Assembly: GCA_019636495.1 (NCBI GenBank)
Contig: JAHBXL010000005.1
Span: 1 to 64,000 of the forward strand
Length of the DNA stretch: 64,000 nucleotides
Direction of reading: 5' to 3'
Source of the DNA: Phycisphaeraceae bacterium
GTDB taxonomy: Bacteria; Planctomycetota; Phycisphaerae; Phycisphaerales; UBA1924
A program made the translations under genes and the position numbers. The notes under the pieces are model-generated. The model was not told the DNA's origin. It ran no database searches and saw only the letters and a list, made by a program, of their open reading frames with translations. Below are positions 18,188 through 27,216 of this stretch, one piece after another. Within the stretch, counting starts at the first letter, position 1, and the number at the start of each line of letters is the position of its first letter.

Positions 18188-20773
18188 TCAGTCACCGCAG
18201 CCGGCGAACCACGCGGCCAGGTAACTGAAGATGTCGCTGACCTCCAGCGCATCGCCGTTGATGTTGGCCGACGGGCTGTTCGCAAACCAGGCGCTCAGGT
18301 ACGCGAAGAGATCGGGCACTTCGACCACGCCGTTCTGGTCGAAATCGGCAAAGCAGCAGGGCACTGTGCTGTTGCCCGGTTCGTTGCACCCCGTTCCGAC
18401 GCCGCGGAAAGCGCCGCCGCTCGAATCGCACTCGGCGCTGGTGACCACGGTGCAGATCGCACCAAGGCAGCAGGCACCGGTGGGCGGGGCGCAGGTGCCG
18501 ACGTCGCACGTCGTGTCGGCGCCCTGGAACAGGCCGCCCGCGCTCAGGCAGGCGCTCTGGGTGACCAGCGTGCACGTGCTGGAGATCGGATCGCAGCACG
18601 CGCCGGTCGGGTTGCACTGGCTCTGGGCGCACGTCGTGCCGATCCCGCGGAACTCACCATCCTCATCTTCACAGACCGACTCGGTCGTCAACAGGCAGGA
18701 CCCGTCGAGGAGGCAGCAGGCCCCGCCCAGCGCGTTGCAGGGGTTGGGCGCGCCGCAGGCGACGGCCGAACCGAGGAAGGTGCCGTTGGAAGCGAGGCAC
18801 TGTGCGCTGGTCAGCGGGAGGCACGTGGTGCCGAAGCAGCACGCGCCGGTCGGCTGCGGGCAGTTGTTTGGCGAGCAGGAGCCGTTCTCCGTCCAGGTGC
18901 CGGTGCAGGCCGCCTGTGTCGTGATGGTGCAATCGCCGTCCACGCAGCACGAGCCCGTTGCGACCGTGCACAGGTTCGGCGAGCAGTTGCCGGCCAGCGT
19001 CCACGTGCCGGCGCAGTTGGCCTGGGTCGTCACCGTGCAGTTCGCGCCGATGCAGCACGAGCCCGTGGTGGAGCCCGTCGCGCTGCCGACGTACACATCG
19101 TCAACGAACCAGTTGTGGCTCGTGGAAGTCGAGCCGACCACGCGGAACTGAACGCGGAACTCGTTGTGCAACTCAGCGCCGGAAAGCGCGTGGGTGTACT
19201 CGGTGTACGAGTTGTCATCGACCCCGTTGGAAGTGATCGTGTTCTTCACAACCCAGCGCAACTGGTTGGTCCACACCTCAACGATCAACTGGCCGCCGTT
19301 GGGAACGCCCCGCTTCTGCGCGTGATAGCGCAGAATCGGGCTGCCGACCCCTTGCATCAGAATGAAGTGCGAGCGGATCTCATCGGTGGCGTACGTGCCC
19401 GAGCCCGATGCGTTGAGTTGCAGCGAGTTGGGCGCGCTCGGCTCGCCGACGCCCGCGTTGCTCACCGTCGCGCCGCGGTTGTAGATCCACTTGCTGGTGT
19501 CGAGCGTGGTGGACGGGAATGTGTCGGAGAACGGGGCCGCGAACGGCGCGGGTTCGACCGTCAGGCAGGTCCGCGAGTCGGCGTACGCCGCGATCACGTT
19601 GGCCTCGCACGTCGAAAAACTGGTGATCGTCTGCGAGCAACCCTGGATCGCCGAGCACATGATCTGGCACTGGCTGACCGGGTTGGCGTTGCAGGGCGCG
19701 GCCTCGTTGCAGTGGCCCGCGCTGAAGTTGTGCCCGATCTCGTGAGCGATGACCGCTCGCCGCCGGTTCGTGTTGGTGCTCCACCGCGCGCGGGAAACGC
19801 CGTACCGTGTCGACGTGGTGCACACGCCGTTCAGGTACGCGATGCCCAGCACCCCGCCCATGTCCTTGCCGGTCATCATGTGCACAAGGTCCTTGCGCAC
19901 CGGGTTGTAGACACTGTTCCCCCACTCCGATGCGACCTGACCCAGCAGCGTGCCCGCGTTGTTGCTGCTGTAGGGGTCGGGCTCGGCCGTGCGCACGACG
20001 ATGGTCGTCACCTCGAACGTCACGCCCGTGTTGATCTCGTAGATCCCCTCCACGCCGTTCATGAGGCTCTCGATGTCGTTGACCGTGTTCACCACGCTCG
20101 AGCCGTTCAGATTGTAATACTCAACGTCCGCATCAATGGCGATCTCGCAGATGCGGTTGGCCACGCCGCGAAGCACCATCCCCCCGGACACGGCCCGCTC
20201 GACGAGTCCGGGCACCTCGATCGCGCCGCCGCACAGGCCGCCCGGCTCGACCACGTGCGCGTTGTCGTACACCACGTGCACACCGCGCTGCGCGCCCGCC
20301 TGAACCTGCGACAGGGGCTGCACGCCCCACGTCGACCCATCAGGGAACATGACGACGCACTCCACGCCCCCATCGACCAGTGCGCCACGAACCGAGGAGC
20401 CCGGAAGACCGATGACCTCGCCCTTCATGGTGCGGATCGGCGGCGGCTCGACGCGCTGGTGCACGCCATCCGCGCCCACCACGATCACCTCGAACCAGTC
20501 GCTGCGCATCGAGTGCGGGTGCATCGCGACGCTGTAGGCAATGCCCCCCATGACCACGTCAAAGGACCACGGGTCGCCAATGTCGAACGGCACATCGAAC
20601 GTCTGCAGGGTGTACCGGTCCACGCCCAGATGCTGGCGGACCAGTTCCGGGATGCCGACGGCCTGCTGCTCAACGCCCGCCGCGGCAGCGCGGCCGGAAC
20701 CGGCCTGCGCCCACAAAGCCGACGACATGGAACCCAACGCCACAACGCCGATACACGCCACTGTCCTGAGCAT
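18188..20773 (-). CDS. Secreted metzincin-type zinc metalloprotease with Cys-rich repeats and GC-type dockerin
   Basis: The 861-residue protein has a signal peptide (VACIGVVALGSMSSALWAQA) and a reprolysin-like domain with zinc site HEIGHNFSAGHC at residues 344-355. The usual metzincin glycine at the eighth position is Ser here. Next comes a jelly-roll-like region (about 440-560), then six Cys-rich repeats of 33-38 residues of the form TGxCC-x4-C-x3-T-x4-C. The paired dockerin-like end contains FDQNGVVEVPDLFAYLSAWF and ALEVSDIFSYLAAWFAGCGD. AGGAG lies nine bases upstream of the ATG. Likely an extracellular protease retained through its C-terminus. Confidence 0.88.
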   Translation of the reverse strand: MLRTVACIGVVALGSMSSALWAQAGSGRAAAAGVEQQAVGIPELVRQHLGVDRYTLQTFDVPFDIGDPWSFDVVMGGIAYSVAMHPHSMRSDWFEVIVVGADGVHQRVEPPPIRTMKGEVIGLPGSSVRGALVDGGVECVVMFPDGSTWGVQPLSQVQAGAQRGVHVVYDNAHVVEPGGLCGGAIEVPGLVERAVSGGMVLRGVANRICEIAIDADVEYYNLNGSSVVNTVNDIESLMNGVEGIYEINTGVTFEVTTIVVRTAEPDPYSSNNAGTLLGQVASEWGNSVYNPVRKDLVHMMTGKDMGGVLGIAYLNGVCTTSTRYGVSRARWSTNTNRRRAVIAHEIGHNFSAGHCNEAAPCNANPVSQCQIMCSAIQGCSQTITSFSTCEANVIAAYADSRTCLTVEPAPFAAPFSDTFPSTTLDTSKWIYNRGATVSNAGVGEPSAPNSLQLNASGSGTYATDEIRSHFILMQGVGSPILRYHAQKRGVPNGGQLIVEVWTNQLRWVVKNTITSNGVDDNSYTEYTHALSGAELHNEFRVQFRVVGSTSTSHNWFVDDVYVGSATGSTTGSCCIGANCTVTTQANCAGTWTLAGNCSPNLCTVATGSCCVDGDCTITTQAACTGTWTENGSCSPNNCPQPTGACCFGTTCLPLTSAQCLASNGTFLGSAVACGAPNPCNALGGACCLLDGSCLLTTESVCEDEDGEFRGIGTTCAQSQCNPTGACCDPISSTCTLVTQSACLSAGGLFQGADTTCDVGTCAPPTGACCLGAICTVVTSAECDSSGGAFRGVGTGCNEPGNSTVPCCFADFDQNGVVEVPDLFAYLSAWFANSPSANINGDALEVSDIFSYLAAWFAGCGD
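18368..19066 (-). repeat. Six tandem Cys-rich repeats inside the metalloprotease gene
   Basis: Six consecutive protein repeats, each starting TGSCC, TGACC or GGACC and ending with C-x-C-like spacing (CSPNLC, CSPNNC, CGAPNPC, CAQSQC, CDVGTC, then a shortened copy). Three diverged copies occur in the protein encoded at 49981. Six or so cysteines per unit suggest small disulfide-bonded modules acting as a stalk between the catalytic part and the dockerin end. Confidence 0.75.
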
Positions 20774-21192
20774 CGCGATCTTCTCCTTGCCCGATAGATC
20801 AACGCCGGGCTGCGGTCACGGCCGATGGGGCCGTTTCGTCCCGGACCGCCGAGCGGTTCCGATTTAACAGCCACACCGCACGGCATGCGAACATGGGTCT
20901 AACGCTTCAGTCGCACGCCACAATGCACGCGACCAATAAACGCCTCGAAACTCTTCCACGGACGGGTTGGCTTGCTCAAGAATACTCCACACGGCGCATC
21001 CCGCAAGGCTTTGGCGGCAATGTCGGGCCCAAACCCGAGAAAGATCGGCACAAAACCGGCGAATCGGCCTCCTACCTCGGGGGTTCGTTGCGTCCGATCG
21101 CAAATCTGGGTAATCTTGCGACCCTCGGCACTCCTTCGGGGCCTGAATCCACCACCACCCCCCCGGTGTGCGGGACTTGTGAGGGTACCGCC
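20774..21192. other. Divergent intergenic region, metalloprotease / TolC paralogue
   Basis: The two flanking genes are transcribed away from each other, so their promoters should lie here. An open frame runs upstream of the TolC-like start without a stop, but its translation is low-complexity and lacks a signal sequence, so it is not coding in my view. No clear promoter consensus, RNA gene or repeat was recognised. Confidence 0.4.
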
Positions 21193-22806
21193 ATGCCTCA
21201 ACGGAATCGATTTCTCACGCTTTGCGCTTCCCTGGTCCTTCTCAGTGCAGGCTGCGAGAGCCCCCTCGGCAGCCGATCCACGGACATTGGCGTCCGTGTG
21301 CCGCCATCGCGCCTCCGCGAGGTCGAGCGCTTCGCGGTCGAGGCCCACGCCGCGCCCGATGAAGGGCAGGCCAAGCCGCCGCGCGAGAGGCCGGACCTGT
21401 ACGCCGGAGCCCGTCTGATTGAGGCCTCCATCGAGCAGTGCCGCGCATGGACGCTGGAGCACAACCTCGACCTGAGGGTCGCGCTCATGGACCCGGACAT
21501 CGCGCGCACCGCGGTCAGCGAAGAAGAGGCCGCGTTCGAGTCCGTCTTCTTCGGTCGCATCGCGGGAAGTGAGGCGGACCGATCACGGTCGCGCGTCTTC
21601 CCTGATGGCACGCCCGACCCCTTCGAGTTCGATGCCGGCGTGCGCATCCCGCTGCGCACCGGCGGCTTTGCCAGCGTCCGCATTCCAGTCTCGCGCGAGG
21701 AGACGTTCCCCGGGGCCTCCGGAGACAATCGATGGTCGACCGACGTGGAAGCCTCGGTCAGTCTGCCGCTTCTCCGCAACGCCGGGCGCTGGACCAACTC
21801 GCACTTCATCCGCATCGCATCGCTGGAGACCGATGCGACACGGGCGCAGACCAAACTCGAAGTCATCCGGCTCATCGCCGCGACCGACCGCGCGTACTGG
21901 CTGCTCTACGAGGCCAACGAGGTGCTGAAAGTCCGGCTCGAGCAACTCGATCAGGCGTTCAAGCAACTCGAGCAGGCCGAGCAGCGATTCCAGGGCGCGG
22001 TGGGCGCGCGGATCGACGTGGTGCGGGCGCAGGCGGGCGTGTCGCGCCGCCTCGTGGCCATCATCAACACCGAACTGGCGGTCAAGGACCGCCAGCGTGA
22101 ACTCAAACGCCTCGTGAACCTGCCCGATGCCGACGTCGACTCCAGCGCGATGTTCACCCTCACCAGCACGCCCGACCCAGCGCGATACCGCTTCGATCCC
22201 GACGAGTTGGTCGAGCGTGCGCTGGCGGGCCGAATGGAGATGCTCGAATTCGAACTCCGCCTGGCGCAGGATGCCAGCACCATCGACTTTGCCCGCAATC
22301 AGAGACTCCCCCTGCTCACGCTCGACTACACCTATCGGTTCGATGGTTTCGGCGACTCATTCGACCGGTCGGTGAACCGGCTGGCCCGAATCGAGTCCGA
22401 TGGGTGGATCGTCGGCCTGAATGCCGAAGTGCCGCTCGGTAACGCCGCGGCCGAGGCCCGGGCCCACCGCGCGCTGCTCGTCCGGCTGCAAAGGCTCGCG
22501 ACCCGCTCCGCGCGCGAGCAGGCCATCAAGCAGGAGGTGCTCGCCGCGCTGGACTATCTCGATGCCAGTTGGCAGCGGATCATCGCCGCGAAGCAGAACG
22601 CCGAGGCCGAGGCGGCCAACTACCGCGCCGAGCAGGGGCAGTACCAGATCGGCCAGCGGAACAGCACCGAAGTGCTCGATGCCGAGGCGCGGCTTTCCGA
22701 CGCCCGCGCGGCGGAGTACTCCGCACTGGTCGATTACCAGATCGCCCAGGTCGATCTCGCGTTCGCCGTCGGCATGCTGCTTGGCGCGGCGAAGGTCTCG
22801 TGGTAG
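21193..22806 (+). CDS. TolC-family outer-membrane efflux lipoprotein (paralogue near NHLP locus)
   Basis: The 537-residue protein has a lipoprotein signal (LTLCASLVLLSAGC) and TolC-type helical repeats: CRAWTLEHNLDLRVALMDPD, the long-helix stretch LEQLDQAFKQLEQAEQRFQG, and a second half ending STEVLDAEARLSDARAAEYS and LVDYQIAQVDLAFAVGMLLG. It resembles the protein encoded at 3590 along its whole length but has no pump gene beside it on the same strand. The nearest export genes are the NHLP-type transporters at 24257-30898, so it may supply their outer-membrane exit; this is inference. ATG 21193 was chosen because the lipobox follows and GAGGG precedes it. Confidence 0.87.
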   Translation: MPQRNRFLTLCASLVLLSAGCESPLGSRSTDIGVRVPPSRLREVERFAVEAHAAPDEGQAKPPRERPDLYAGARLIEASIEQCRAWTLEHNLDLRVALMDPDIARTAVSEEEAAFESVFFGRIAGSEADRSRSRVFPDGTPDPFEFDAGVRIPLRTGGFASVRIPVSREETFPGASGDNRWSTDVEASVSLPLLRNAGRWTNSHFIRIASLETDATRAQTKLEVIRLIAATDRAYWLLYEANEVLKVRLEQLDQAFKQLEQAEQRFQGAVGARIDVVRAQAGVSRRLVAIINTELAVKDRQRELKRLVNLPDADVDSSAMFTLTSTPDPARYRFDPDELVERALAGRMEMLEFELRLAQDASTIDFARNQRLPLLTLDYTYRFDGFGDSFDRSVNRLARIESDGWIVGLNAEVPLGNAAAEARAHRALLVRLQRLATRSAREQAIKQEVLAALDYLDASWQRIIAAKQNAEAEAANYRAEQGQYQIGQRNSTEVLDAEARLSDARAAEYSALVDYQIAQVDLAFAVGMLLGAAKVSW

Positions 22807-22812
22807 ACCCGA

Positions 22813-23475
22813 TCATCGCGCCCGGATGTGCTCGGGCAAGACCCGCCGCGTCACGATCTCCGGCCGGCGCGCGCCGCCGTTGACATCGCGCCGGGCCGGC
22901 GCGGGCACGCGCCCGTTGTCGTGGGGCAACGCCCCTTCCTCGCCGGTCAGCATGCGGCCCAGCCACTGCCGCGCGCGGGCCCAGTCCTGCACGACCGTCT
23001 TGCGCGACACGTCCAGCACCTGCGCCACCTGCTCGTTGGTCAGGCCGGTGAAGAACTTGAGTTCCACCACGCGGCAGGCCCGCTCATCGATCTCCTCGAG
23101 CCGGCGCAGCAGGACATCGAGTTCCTGGAACTCGAGTTCCCGCGTGCCCTCATCGGTCACGACTTCCAGCGAGACGCGCACGTGACCAAAGCCGCGCTTC
23201 AGCGCGCGCCGACGCCGCGCATGGTCGATCAGCACCTTGCGCATCGCGCTCGCCGCGACCGCGAAGAAGTGCCCTGTGCCGTTCCACTCCGCGGGCGGGT
23301 TCTCGATCAGGCGGAGATAGGTCTCGTGCACGAGCATGCCCGGCTCGAGCATGTTGTCCGGACGCTCGCGCTTGAGATAACTGCCCGCCAGCGCGTGCAA
23401 CCTCTGGTAGACGAGCGTCAGCAGCGCGTCCGCGGACTTGATCCGGCTGGCCCGTTCGGTGTCCGGTGAGTTCAT
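22813..23475 (-). CDS. ECF-family RNA polymerase sigma factor
   Basis: The 220-residue protein shows region 2 (LTLVYQRLHALAGSYLKRER, MLVHETYLRLIENP, GHFFAVAASAMRKVLIDHAR) and region 4 (ERACRVVELKFFTGLTNEQV, AQVLDVSRKTVVQDWARARQ WLGRML). This matches the TIGR02999-type ECF group common in Planctomycetes and Acidobacteria. It carries an extra 40-residue Arg/Pro-rich tail after region 4. No anti-sigma or kinase gene adjoins it. It ends 7 bases from the convergent TolC-like gene. Possible regulator of the neighbouring peptide-export locus. Confidence 0.9.
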   Translation of the reverse strand: MNSPDTERASRIKSADALLTLVYQRLHALAGSYLKRERPDNMLEPGMLVHETYLRLIENPPAEWNGTGHFFAVAASAMRKVLIDHARRRRALKRGFGHVRVSLEVVTDEGTRELEFQELDVLLRRLEEIDERACRVVELKFFTGLTNEQVAQVLDVSRKTVVQDWARARQWLGRMLTGEEGALPHDNGRVPAPARRDVNGGARRPEIVTRRVLPEHIRAR

Positions 23476-23875
23476 GCAGCCTTCCCATGAGACCCGGCCG
23501 GGCGAACGCCCGGGATCCGGACCGCCGGTGAGTCTACAGCAAACCCGTCCACCGTACACGGGTCTTCCGCCGAACCCGCCCGCAAAGACCCTCATCCGGC
23601 GATTTTTCACGCCCCAATCCTGGGCTGATAGGGTCCTGTCCGCATTTGTTCTGGCCACCCAAGGGTCTGGAACCTGCCCGGGACGCACGCCCCAACAAAA
23701 AACCGGCCTCCGGCGACTCGGCTCGACCCGCGCAGAACTTTTTTGTGAATCACGGTGGCGCGCGGAAGGTGTGCTGCGCTGATCTTCATACCGTGGGACG
23801 AGCGAGTGCTCGACTCCCCAGGGTCGTCCGGGGCCCGCAACAGAATCAGTCCGGACCAGACTGGAGTACCTGATC
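23476..23875. other. Divergent intergenic region, ECF sigma factor / small precursor
   Basis: The sigma-factor gene and the 98-residue gene are transcribed away from this 400-base region. It contains an inverted repeat ACAAAAAA (23695-23702) and TTTTTTGT (23739-23746), 36 bases apart. The ribosome site GGAG at 23863 lies nine bases before ATG 23876. No consensus housekeeping promoter was seen, so an alternative sigma factor is possible. Confidence 0.4.
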
Positions 23876-24172
23876 ATGGCAGCCAAGAAAGTCACGAAAG
23901 GCACGTTGAAGTCCGCCTCCGGCCGCGGAGACACCAAGGACGTCAAGTTCGATCGCACCAAGGTTTCGGGCAAGACCGAGTCGATCAACCTCGGCAAGAT
24001 CAACGCGGCGACGGGCAACACCGCTTCGCGCGACACGACCAAGTCGAAGAACGAGATCAGCAAGGACGAGTTCAAGAAGATCTCCGGCGCGGGCCCCGCT
24101 CGCAACAAGGTGACCTACAGCGGCGCGAACACCGTCGAGACCAACAAGTTCCGCGACACGACGGAAGCCTGA
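23876..24172 (+). CDS. 98-residue candidate precursor of a C39-processed secreted peptide
   Basis: No family is recognised. The protein is Lys/Thr/Asn-rich, lacks Cys and has no signal peptide. Residues 61-72 read ISKDEFKKISGA, which fits position by position the double-glycine leader consensus of C39-exported peptides: hydrophobic at -12, Ser -11, Glu -8, hydrophobic -7, Ile -4, Gly -2, Ala -1. Cleavage after Ala72 would free a 26-residue core starting GPARNKVTYSG and ending KFRDTTEA. A C39 exporter gene lies about 3 kb away, in the convergent NHLP-type cluster. A duplication also links residues 29-55 (KVSG ... RDTT) to 68-96 (KISG ... RDTT), which leaves open a non-secreted repeat protein. 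Translation signals and a strong terminator support a real gene. Confidence 0.8.
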   Translation: MAAKKVTKGTLKSASGRGDTKDVKFDRTKVSGKTESINLGKINAATGNTASRDTTKSKNEISKDEFKKISGAGPARNKVTYSGANTVETNKFRDTTEA

Positions 24173-24208
24173 TCCGACCATCGCATCCGCAATCAGTTGT
24201 CTGTTCGC

Positions 24209-24244
24209 ACCGGACGCCGCGACCGCGGTGTCCGGTTCTTTTTT
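24209..24244 (+). terminator. Rho-independent terminator of the candidate precursor gene
   Basis: ACCGGACGCCGC (24209-24220), loop GACC, GCGGTGTCCGGT (24225-24236) with one wobble pair, then TCTTTTTT. It lies 36 bases after the stop and 13 bases before the end of the convergent transporter gene. Confidence 0.93.
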
Positions 24245-24256
24245 GCGCCGCGCGGG

Positions 24257-27184
24257 TCACGCGATCTGCCGCTTGACCAGTTCGAAGAAGGGGCCGGGCA
24301 CGTTGATCAACTGGTCGTACGAGCCCGCCTGCACCACGCGCCCCTTCTCCATGACGTAGATCTTGTCCGCGCCGACGACCGTGCTCAGGCGGTGCGCGAT
24401 CACGATCCGCGTCGCACGGAGCCGGTCCAGGCTCGCCGTGACCACCGCCTGCGTCGGGTTGTCCAGCGCGCTGGTCGCTTCGTCGAAGAACACGATCCGC
24501 GGCTTGGTCACCAGCGCGCGGGCGATCATCAGCCGCTGCTTCTGCCCGCCGGAGATTCCGCCCGTGCCCTCCGAGATCTGCGTGTGCATCCCCATGGGCA
24601 TCTGCTCAATGTCGCGGTCGAGCCCGGCCTGTCGCGCCGCCTCCCACGCATCGGTGTGCGAAAGGTCCACCGCCGAGCCGACGATGTTCGTGAACAGGTC
24701 GCCCGGGAACACGTCCCCCGACTGCAGCACGACGCCGATCTGCCTGCGCAGGCCCTGCGGGTCCAGCCCGCTGGCATCGGCACCATCGAACGCGATGGTG
24801 CCCGACTCCGGCTCCTCGAACCCCAGCAACAACCGCAGCAGCGTGCTCTTGCCCGAACCCGATGACCCGACAATCGCCACGAACTCGCCGGGCTCCGCCG
24901 AGACCGACACCCGGTCGAGAATCAGCGGGCCGTCCGGCGCATACCGGAAACTCACGTTGGTCACCTCGATCGCGCCGCGCAGGCGCCCGACCGGCGTCTT
25001 GCCCGCGCTCACCTCCGGCTCGGCCTTCAGGATCGGCAGAAGGCGCTGGTAGATCGGCACGACGTTCAGCACGCCCACCGCCGTCGTGCCCAGTTCGATC
25101 ATCGCCCGGAGCAGCGTCGTGTACGCCGACAGAAACGCCAGGAACGAGCCCGTCGAGAACCCCTGCTCCGCGCTGCGCGTCGAGATCAGGTAGAAGATCA
25201 CCATGTACGTCATCACCGGGAACGCCGCGGCGAACACCGACAGGTTGTTCGAGACAATCCGCGAACGCAGCCGCAGCCGTGTCAGTTTGCTGAAGCCCGA
25301 TGCCCACCGTGCAAAGGCGCGATCCTCCGCCGCGGCGACACGGATCTTCCCGATCCCGTTCATCAACTGGAACAGCAGGCTGGCCATCTTGCCGTGGCCC
25401 TCTTCCAGTTGCTTCTGATACCGGAACTGGATCGCCCCGCACGCCACGATCGCCCCCACGAAAAGCAGGATAAGCAGCAACGCGACGACCGCCGCGGCGG
25501 GGCTGTAGTAGAACAGCAGTGCCAGCGCGAAGACGCTGAACATGCTCGACACGATCGTCGTGATGACCGAAGTGGACATCTCGGCCATGATGGTGTCGAT
25601 GCCCATCGCCCGGGTTGCAAGGTCGCCCGAGGAATACTTGCCGAAGAACTTGGTCGGCAGGTTGATCAGGCGGTTCCACAACGCCGCCTGGATGGCGGCG
25701 CCGGCGCGGTGCTGAACCCGCGTCAGCGCCACGTTCCGCGTGATCTGGAACGCCGCGCCCGCAAGCGCGGCAACAATCAGGCCGATCGTCAACTGGAACA
25801 GTTGCCCGCGGTCCGCCGAGGGGATCACGCGGTCGATCAACAGCCCCATCGCCATCGGCAGCACGAGCACCAGCACGCCGCCCACCGTGCCCATGGCCAT
25901 CACCGTGAACAGGTCGCGCCCGATGGACCGCAGGCCGAAGCGAACCAGGTCCATCCCGCCCAGCGCGCGGTCGGGCAGCGATCGCACGAACACGAACCCG
26001 CTGGGGTCGAACTCCGCCGCGACCTTCGCGTTCACGCGCCGCACCGTGCCGTCGGCCGGATTGTGGACCGAGTAGGAAGTCGGCGAGTCGGGCAGCAGGG
26101 CGACGGGCGACTCGCCCTTGCCGATGAACCCGAGGATCGGGCCGTTGTCGCCCTTCCACCACCCGCCCTGCAGGCGGACCTCGCGGAGCATCACGCGGCT
26201 CGCGCGGGCGATGCGCTCCAGCGGGTTCGCATCGCCGCGCGTCCGCCGCGCGCCGGGGTTGATGAACTCCACGCCGATGCGCTCGCCGATGAGTTGGCAC
26301 GCGGCCAGCAGCGCGTTGTCGGGCGAGAGCGCGCCGCGCCCCCCGCCGCGCCCGCTGAGCACCGCCCCCAGTTCCGAAACCGCGCCGGCCACCGTGGCCC
26401 GCGACTGCTCGCCCTTGCGGCGCAGGCGCTGCCGGTCGGTCTCCAGGTCGCGCATCCGCTGGGCGTCGATCAGGGTCTCGATCGCGGTGTTGAAGCAGTC
26501 CAGGCCGCGCCAGAGCGACTCGTCCAGCGCGACCGCGCCGGCCGCCGACGCCTCAACCCGGCACGCGCCCTCCTCCATCGCCTGAATCCAGACGTCCTTC
26601 GAGAGCGGCAGCACCATGTCGCCGCGGCAGTTGCCCACCTCGCACCGCCCCCGGTGGCCCATGAACCGCGCCGACCCCTCGGCAAACCGCACCCACAGCA
26701 CGCCCGATTGCGGCTGGGCGCACTGCCCGGGGCCGAGGTCCAACTTTGTGCCGGGCCGGAGATTCTGCGCGCCCGCCGGTGGAAGGTCCTGCGCGCCCAG
26801 CGCGCACACCGCCGCGACCCACCGCTCGATCAATGCAAGCACCTCGACGCGGCGCTCGGGGTCGTCGGTCAGTTCCGCGAGTTTGGAGACGCTGAGCCGC
26901 GAAACCTGCCCGTCGGCCGACCCGAAGCCCAGGAGCAGCACGTTCTGGCCCGCGCTGGGCGGGTGCAGGCCGAAGATCAACTGCCCCTTGCCGATCCGCA
27001 GCAGATGCGTGCGCTGCAGTTCGCTGCTCTCGGCCTGCCGCATGATCGTCATCGCCACGACGTCGACGTGGCCGTTGGTCACCAGCCAGACCGCGTCGGG
27101 ATCGATCAACGGCAACGGCTCGTTGGCGCTCGTCGAGAGCGGCAGGCCGTGCAGGGCGAACTGTTCGAACAGGGCGTCGGACAT
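24257..27184 (-). CDS. NHLP-type bacteriocin export ABC transporter, second permease/ATPase subunit
   Basis: The 975-residue protein has a cytoplasmic N-terminal region of about 400 residues whose start (LPLIDPDAVWLVTNGHVDVV) recalls a cyclic-nucleotide-binding-like fold, as in the NHLM_micro_ABC2 family (TIGR03797). A six-helix ABC exporter domain follows (from about residue 420; for example IVAALAGAAFQITRNVALTR). The ATPase domain has Walker A GSSGSGKST at 773-781, signature ISGGQKQRLMIARAL and Walker B IVFFDEATSALD. There is no C39 domain here. It should work with the C39 exporter encoded 32 bases upstream; the two may form a heterodimer or act in series. Confidence 0.9.
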   Translation of the reverse strand: MSDALFEQFALHGLPLSTSANEPLPLIDPDAVWLVTNGHVDVVAMTIMRQAESSELQRTHLLRIGKGQLIFGLHPPSAGQNVLLLGFGSADGQVSRLSVSKLAELTDDPERRVEVLALIERWVAAVCALGAQDLPPAGAQNLRPGTKLDLGPGQCAQPQSGVLWVRFAEGSARFMGHRGRCEVGNCRGDMVLPLSKDVWIQAMEEGACRVEASAAGAVALDESLWRGLDCFNTAIETLIDAQRMRDLETDRQRLRRKGEQSRATVAGAVSELGAVLSGRGGGRGALSPDNALLAACQLIGERIGVEFINPGARRTRGDANPLERIARASRVMLREVRLQGGWWKGDNGPILGFIGKGESPVALLPDSPTSYSVHNPADGTVRRVNAKVAAEFDPSGFVFVRSLPDRALGGMDLVRFGLRSIGRDLFTVMAMGTVGGVLVLVLPMAMGLLIDRVIPSADRGQLFQLTIGLIVAALAGAAFQITRNVALTRVQHRAGAAIQAALWNRLINLPTKFFGKYSSGDLATRAMGIDTIMAEMSTSVITTIVSSMFSVFALALLFYYSPAAAVVALLLILLFVGAIVACGAIQFRYQKQLEEGHGKMASLLFQLMNGIGKIRVAAAEDRAFARWASGFSKLTRLRLRSRIVSNNLSVFAAAFPVMTYMVIFYLISTRSAEQGFSTGSFLAFLSAYTTLLRAMIELGTTAVGVLNVVPIYQRLLPILKAEPEVSAGKTPVGRLRGAIEVTNVSFRYAPDGPLILDRVSVSAEPGEFVAIVGSSGSGKSTLLRLLLGFEEPESGTIAFDGADASGLDPQGLRRQIGVVLQSGDVFPGDLFTNIVGSAVDLSHTDAWEAARQAGLDRDIEQMPMGMHTQISEGTGGISGGQKQRLMIARALVTKPRIVFFDEATSALDNPTQAVVTASLDRLRATRIVIAHRLSTVVGADKIYVMEKGRVVQAGSYDQLINVPGPFFELVKRQIA

Positions 27185-27216
27185 GGCGTTTCAGAGAGTG
27201 GGGAAGAATCCGGTGT

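Noticed and set aside
20893..21192. Upstream extension of the second TolC-like protein
   Set aside because: The frame is open, but the lipoprotein signal and GAGGG site place the start at 21193.
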